NCBI GenBank assembly: GCA_964464625.1
Contig: CAYXKD010000077.1
Location: 1 to 8,181, forward strand
Reading direction: 5' to 3'
Length of the DNA stretch: 8,181 nt
DNA from: JAAZIN01 sp964464625
GTDB taxonomy: Bacteria > Bacillota > Dethiobacteria > DTU022
Shown: piece by piece, positions 6,046 through 8,181 of the stretch
Layout: each line of letters starts with the position of its first letter
How positions within the stretch are numbered: the stretch's first letter is position 1
The notes under the pieces: generated by a model
What the model was told of the DNA's origin: nothing
Database searches by the model: none
The model's input: only the letters and a program-made list of their open reading frames with translations
Position numbers and translations under genes: made by a program

Positions 6046-7832
6046 TACAGAGGTGCCACCTTCTGCTTATGTTCGTCTTTGGAAAGCGGTTCCGGTGAAT
6101 AAAGCCGGCGCTGATGATAACCTGTATGCAAAAGGCGGTGGGCAAGTTCGCTGCCGGGGCGGTCCAGGAAATCACGGTAAAGCTTTTGCACCGCCGGGTT
6201 TTCATGAGATTTACGGAGCTCCATCTGTCGGTCCAGATTGTACAATCCCTCGCTGCGACGGGAGCGGTGCGCAACCTGTTCGTTCCAATCGTTGGTCTCG
6301 ATGTAGATGGGCTGTCCACCTCCGCCCACACATCCAGCAGGGCAAGCCATCACCTCGACAAAGTGGTATTCTTTGCTTCCCTTTTTGATAGCTTCGATGA
6401 GGCGGCGGGCCTCCCCGGTGCCGCGGGCTACGGCCACCTTCAGACACAGCTTCCCCATCTGGATCTCGGCATCCTTGTATTTGTCGGAGCGGACCTGCGG
6501 AAAATCCACATTTTTCAGCTCTTCTCCTGTAACCCATTCATAGGCGGTGCGCAGGGCCGCCTCCATCACCCCGCCGGTGGAACCGAAGATGATCCCCGCG
6601 CCGCTGGCGGTGCCCAGGGGATCGTCGAATTCTTCCTCCGGCAGCTTGCGCAGATCGATACCCGCCTGGAAGAGCATTTGGGCAAATTCGCGGGTGGTCA
6701 GCTCGGCATCGACATCGCGGTAGCCGCTGTCATTCATTTCGGGCCGCAGAAGTTCGTATTTCTTGGAGACGCAGGGCATGATGGAGACGACGAAAATGCT
6801 CGCCGGATCGATCCCCGACATGCGGGCATAGTAGGTCTTGGCCAGGGCGCCAAAGATCTGCTGCGGCGATTTGACCTCTGAAAGATTCTTGATATATTCC
6901 GGGTAAAAAAGTTCGCAGAAACGAACCCAGCTGGGACAACAGGAGGTAAACTGGGGGAAAGGCCCCCCACGTTCAAGTCTCTCCAGCAATTCAGTAGCCT
7001 CCTCCACCACAGTGACATCGGCGCCGAAACAGTCGTCAAAGACGCGGTCAAAACCGAGGAGCCGCAGCGCGGCTACCATCTGCCCGGGTATGGCTGTTCC
7101 TACGGGATAGCTGAATTCTTCACCGATGGAGGCGCGGATGGAGGGGGCGGTCTGGACGACGACATGCAGATCGGGGTTGCGCAGCGCCTCCCAGACCCGG
7201 GCGGTGGAATCCTGTTCATGAAGCGCACCGGTAGGGCAGACAGTGATGCACTGGCCGCAGTAAATGCAGGGCGTTTCCATGAGTGAACCGTTGTAAGCCG
7301 GACCGACGACGGCATTAAAGGAGCGCTCTACCATGCGGTAGATCCCCACCGCCTGGTAATATTCGCAGACGGCAAGGCAGCGCCGGCAGCGGACGCACTT
7401 ATCTGGTTCCCTTACTACCGAGGGGGAGAGGTCGTCGATGGGAAAATGATTGCGGCTGCCTTCAACGGGCAGGTTCCTGATCCCGTAGCGCTTGGCCAGG
7501 CGCTGCAGTTCGCAGTTCAGGTTGCGCTCACAGGTGAGACATTCAAAGGGATGATCGGAGAGCAGCAGTTCGATCATCTCCTTGCGCGCTTCAAGCACTT
7601 CAGGGGTATGGGTATAGACCCGCATCCCCGCTTCGGCAGGAAGCACGCATGAAGCATCCATGGTTGGTCTCCCCTCCACCTGCACCAGGCAGACCCGGCA
7701 GGCGGCTGGAGCGTTCAGATCTTTTAAATAACAGAGTGTGGGGATATCGATACCGGCCAGGCGCGAAGCCTCGAGGACGGTAGTTCCCTCCTCCACCTCA
7801 ATCTCCCGGTCATCGATCCACAGCTTCAGCAT
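6045..7832 (-). CDS. hydA: [FeFe]-hydrogenase catalytic subunit with CpI-like cluster relay
   Basis: Reversible proton reduction to H2, the alpha subunit of a cytoplasmic multimeric hydrogenase; 595 residues. The start is the ATG at 7832-7830, preceded by AAGGAG with six-base spacing. The frame is open for 53 further codons, but those encode non-homologous sequence antisense-like to the hydB 3' end. Domains: [2Fe-2S] ferredoxin with Cys34, 45, 48 and 62; His-ligated [4Fe-4S] with His94, Cys98, 101 and 107; two [4Fe-4S] sites, Cys146/149/152/156 and Cys189/192/195/199. The H-cluster domain carries L1 TSCCPSW (296-302; Cys298 proton relay, Cys299 ligand), L2 MPCVSKKYE (Cys354) and L3 EVMACPAGCVGGGGQP (Cys497 and Cys501). 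The small-subunit-like tail holds LRKSHENP at 539-546. All catalytic cysteines are present. Size is near monomeric CpI, but the overlap with hydB marks it as a multi-subunit, NAD-linked enzyme. Maturases HydE, HydF and HydG are not in the window. Confidence 0.96.
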   Translation of the reverse strand: MLKLWIDDREIEVEEGTTVLEASRLAGIDIPTLCYLKDLNAPAACRVCLVQVEGRPTMDASCVLPAEAGMRVYTHTPEVLEARKEMIELLLSDHPFECLTCERNLNCELQRLAKRYGIRNLPVEGSRNHFPIDDLSPSVVREPDKCVRCRRCLAVCEYYQAVGIYRMVERSFNAVVGPAYNGSLMETPCIYCGQCITVCPTGALHEQDSTARVWEALRNPDLHVVVQTAPSIRASIGEEFSYPVGTAIPGQMVAALRLLGFDRVFDDCFGADVTVVEEATELLERLERGGPFPQFTSCCPSWVRFCELFYPEYIKNLSEVKSPQQIFGALAKTYYARMSGIDPASIFVVSIMPCVSKKYELLRPEMNDSGYRDVDAELTTREFAQMLFQAGIDLRKLPEEEFDDPLGTASGAGIIFGSTGGVMEAALRTAYEWVTGEELKNVDFPQVRSDKYKDAEIQMGKLCLKVAVARGTGEARRLIEAIKKGSKEYHFVEVMACPAGCVGGGGQPIYIETNDWNEQVAHRSRRSEGLYNLDRQMELRKSHENPAVQKLYRDFLDRPGSELAHRLLHTGYHQRRLYSPEPLSKDEHKQKVAPL

Positions 7833-8181
7833 GGTTCGCTCCTTCCCTGTTGTTCTCTTTGATTTCCGGCTGCGCCAGGTCGCGGCAAACCCCGGCAGGA
7901 CAGCGGCGCTCCTCAATGTGCGCCAGATACTCCTCGCGGAAAAAGCGCAGGGTGCTGAGAAAAGGATTGGGCGCGGCACGTCCCAGCCCACACAAGGAGC
8001 CCGCTCTCATTAGCTCAGCCAGCCGCACAAGGGTCTCCAGATCCCCCTTTTCTCCTCCTCCTCTGGTAATCCTCTGCAGTAGCTCCAGCATCCGTTTCGT
8101 TCCGATGCGGCAGGGGGTGCATTTGCCGCAGGATTCATCCTGGTTGAAATCAAGGTAAAAACGCGCCAGATCGACCATGCA
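7810..8181 (-). CDS. hydB: HydB, NuoF-like NADH-binding subunit of [FeFe]-hydrogenase, 3' part only
   Basis: The last 123 codons of a gene that continues past the right edge; the first visible codon is TGC. NuoF/HydB/HndC family members bind FMN and NADH and pass electrons to the hydrogenase. Visible here is the C-terminal cluster domain: ESCGKCTPCR with Cys18, 21 and 24 (numbered from the edge), and GSLCGLG with Cys64, together the N3-type [4Fe-4S] ligands. RRCPAGVC at 92-99 follows. After it there are only 24 further residues, charged and unstructured-looking, before the TGA. The 2[4Fe-4S] ferredoxin domain found C-terminally in Thermotoga-type bifurcating HydB is absent. The stop lies inside hydA: the two genes overlap by 23 bases, which suggests translational coupling. 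HydC (NuoE-like) is expected further upstream. The FMN/NADH domains cannot be seen. Confidence 0.93.
   Translation of the reverse strand, partial: CMVDLARFYLDFNQDESCGKCTPCRIGTKRMLELLQRITRGGGEKGDLETLVRLAELMRAGSLCGLGRAAPNPFLSTLRFFREEYLAHIEERRCPAGVCRDLAQPEIKENNREGANHAEAVDR
7841..7846 (-). promoter_or_regulatory. hydA ribosome binding site inside hydB that decides the hydA start
   Basis: On the minus strand GGGAAGGAGC precedes the ATG at 7832 by about six bases. The start also coincides with the beginning of the recognisable ferredoxin fold (MLKLWIDD), so the longer open frame to 7991 is not the protein. Confidence 0.7.

Noticed and set aside
5660..6331. A 223-codon minus-strand frame spanning the SLOG gene and the hydA 3' end
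   Set aside because: It crosses two convergent genes with well-defined motifs and has no recognisable content of its own.
6114..6881. A 255-codon open frame on the plus strand opposite hydA
   Set aside because: It is antisense to the H-cluster domain, whose motifs are all intact on the minus strand. The plus-strand translation has no recognisable domain and no good ribosome binding site.
7833..7991. A 53-residue N-terminal extension of HydA
   Set aside because: It overlaps the hydB coding sequence in another frame, has no family similarity, and a good ribosome binding site lies directly before the ATG at 7832.

Overview
The window looks like chromosomal DNA from an anaerobic, fermentative or syntrophic member of the Bacillota (Clostridia-type). 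The signs are an [FeFe]-hydrogenase operon, an iron-sulfur flavoprotein of the anaerobe Isf type, a cobalamin-binding radical SAM enzyme, strong AGGAGG/GGTGATC-type ribosome binding sites, and frequent GTG/TTG starts. Assignment below phylum level is not supported by the sequence alone. No mobile element, CRISPR array, tRNA or rRNA was seen.

Layout, left to right. (1) 78-2285 (+): a two-helix small membrane protein of 60 residues, then a complete 663-residue transketolase, probably one transcript. (2) 2286-2471: a convergent gap holding a perfect 20-bp hairpin. (3) 2472-3056 (-): an Isf/flavodoxin-fold FMN and [4Fe-4S] flavoprotein, most likely started at a TTG behind a 9-nt Shine-Dalgarno match. 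(4) 3057-3536: a 480-bp divergent intergenic region with several dyads and a repeated GCATTATTTT...CATTGC element. (5) 3537-5306 (+): a B12-binding radical SAM protein with an extra C-terminal domain that looks STAS-like. (6) 5307-5527: a gap with several small hairpins. (7) 5528-6010 (+): a LOG/SLOG-fold (TIGR00725-like) nucleotide-binding protein. (8) 6045-8181 (-): hydA and the 3' end of hydB of a multimeric NAD-linked [FeFe]-hydrogenase, transcribed leftward; hydB runs off the right edge.

How they work together. HydB (NuoF-like, NADH/FMN side) and HydA (H-cluster subunit with a CpI-like relay of one [2Fe-2S] and several [4Fe-4S] clusters) should form an NAD-linked hydrogenase with a HydC/NuoE-like subunit expected upstream, beyond the window. 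HydB ends shortly after its CPAGVC motif and lacks the C-terminal 2[4Fe-4S] ferredoxin domain of Thermotoga-type bifurcating HydB. That bears on whether this enzyme is NADH-only or ferredoxin-bifurcating. Transketolase supplies the non-oxidative pentose phosphate pathway. The flavoprotein and the radical SAM gene are divergent and may share control, but no substrate can be read from sequence.

The strongest candidates for something undescribed are the radical SAM/STAS-like fusion with its repeated upstream element, and the short HydB. Nothing here is clearly a new defence or mobile system.
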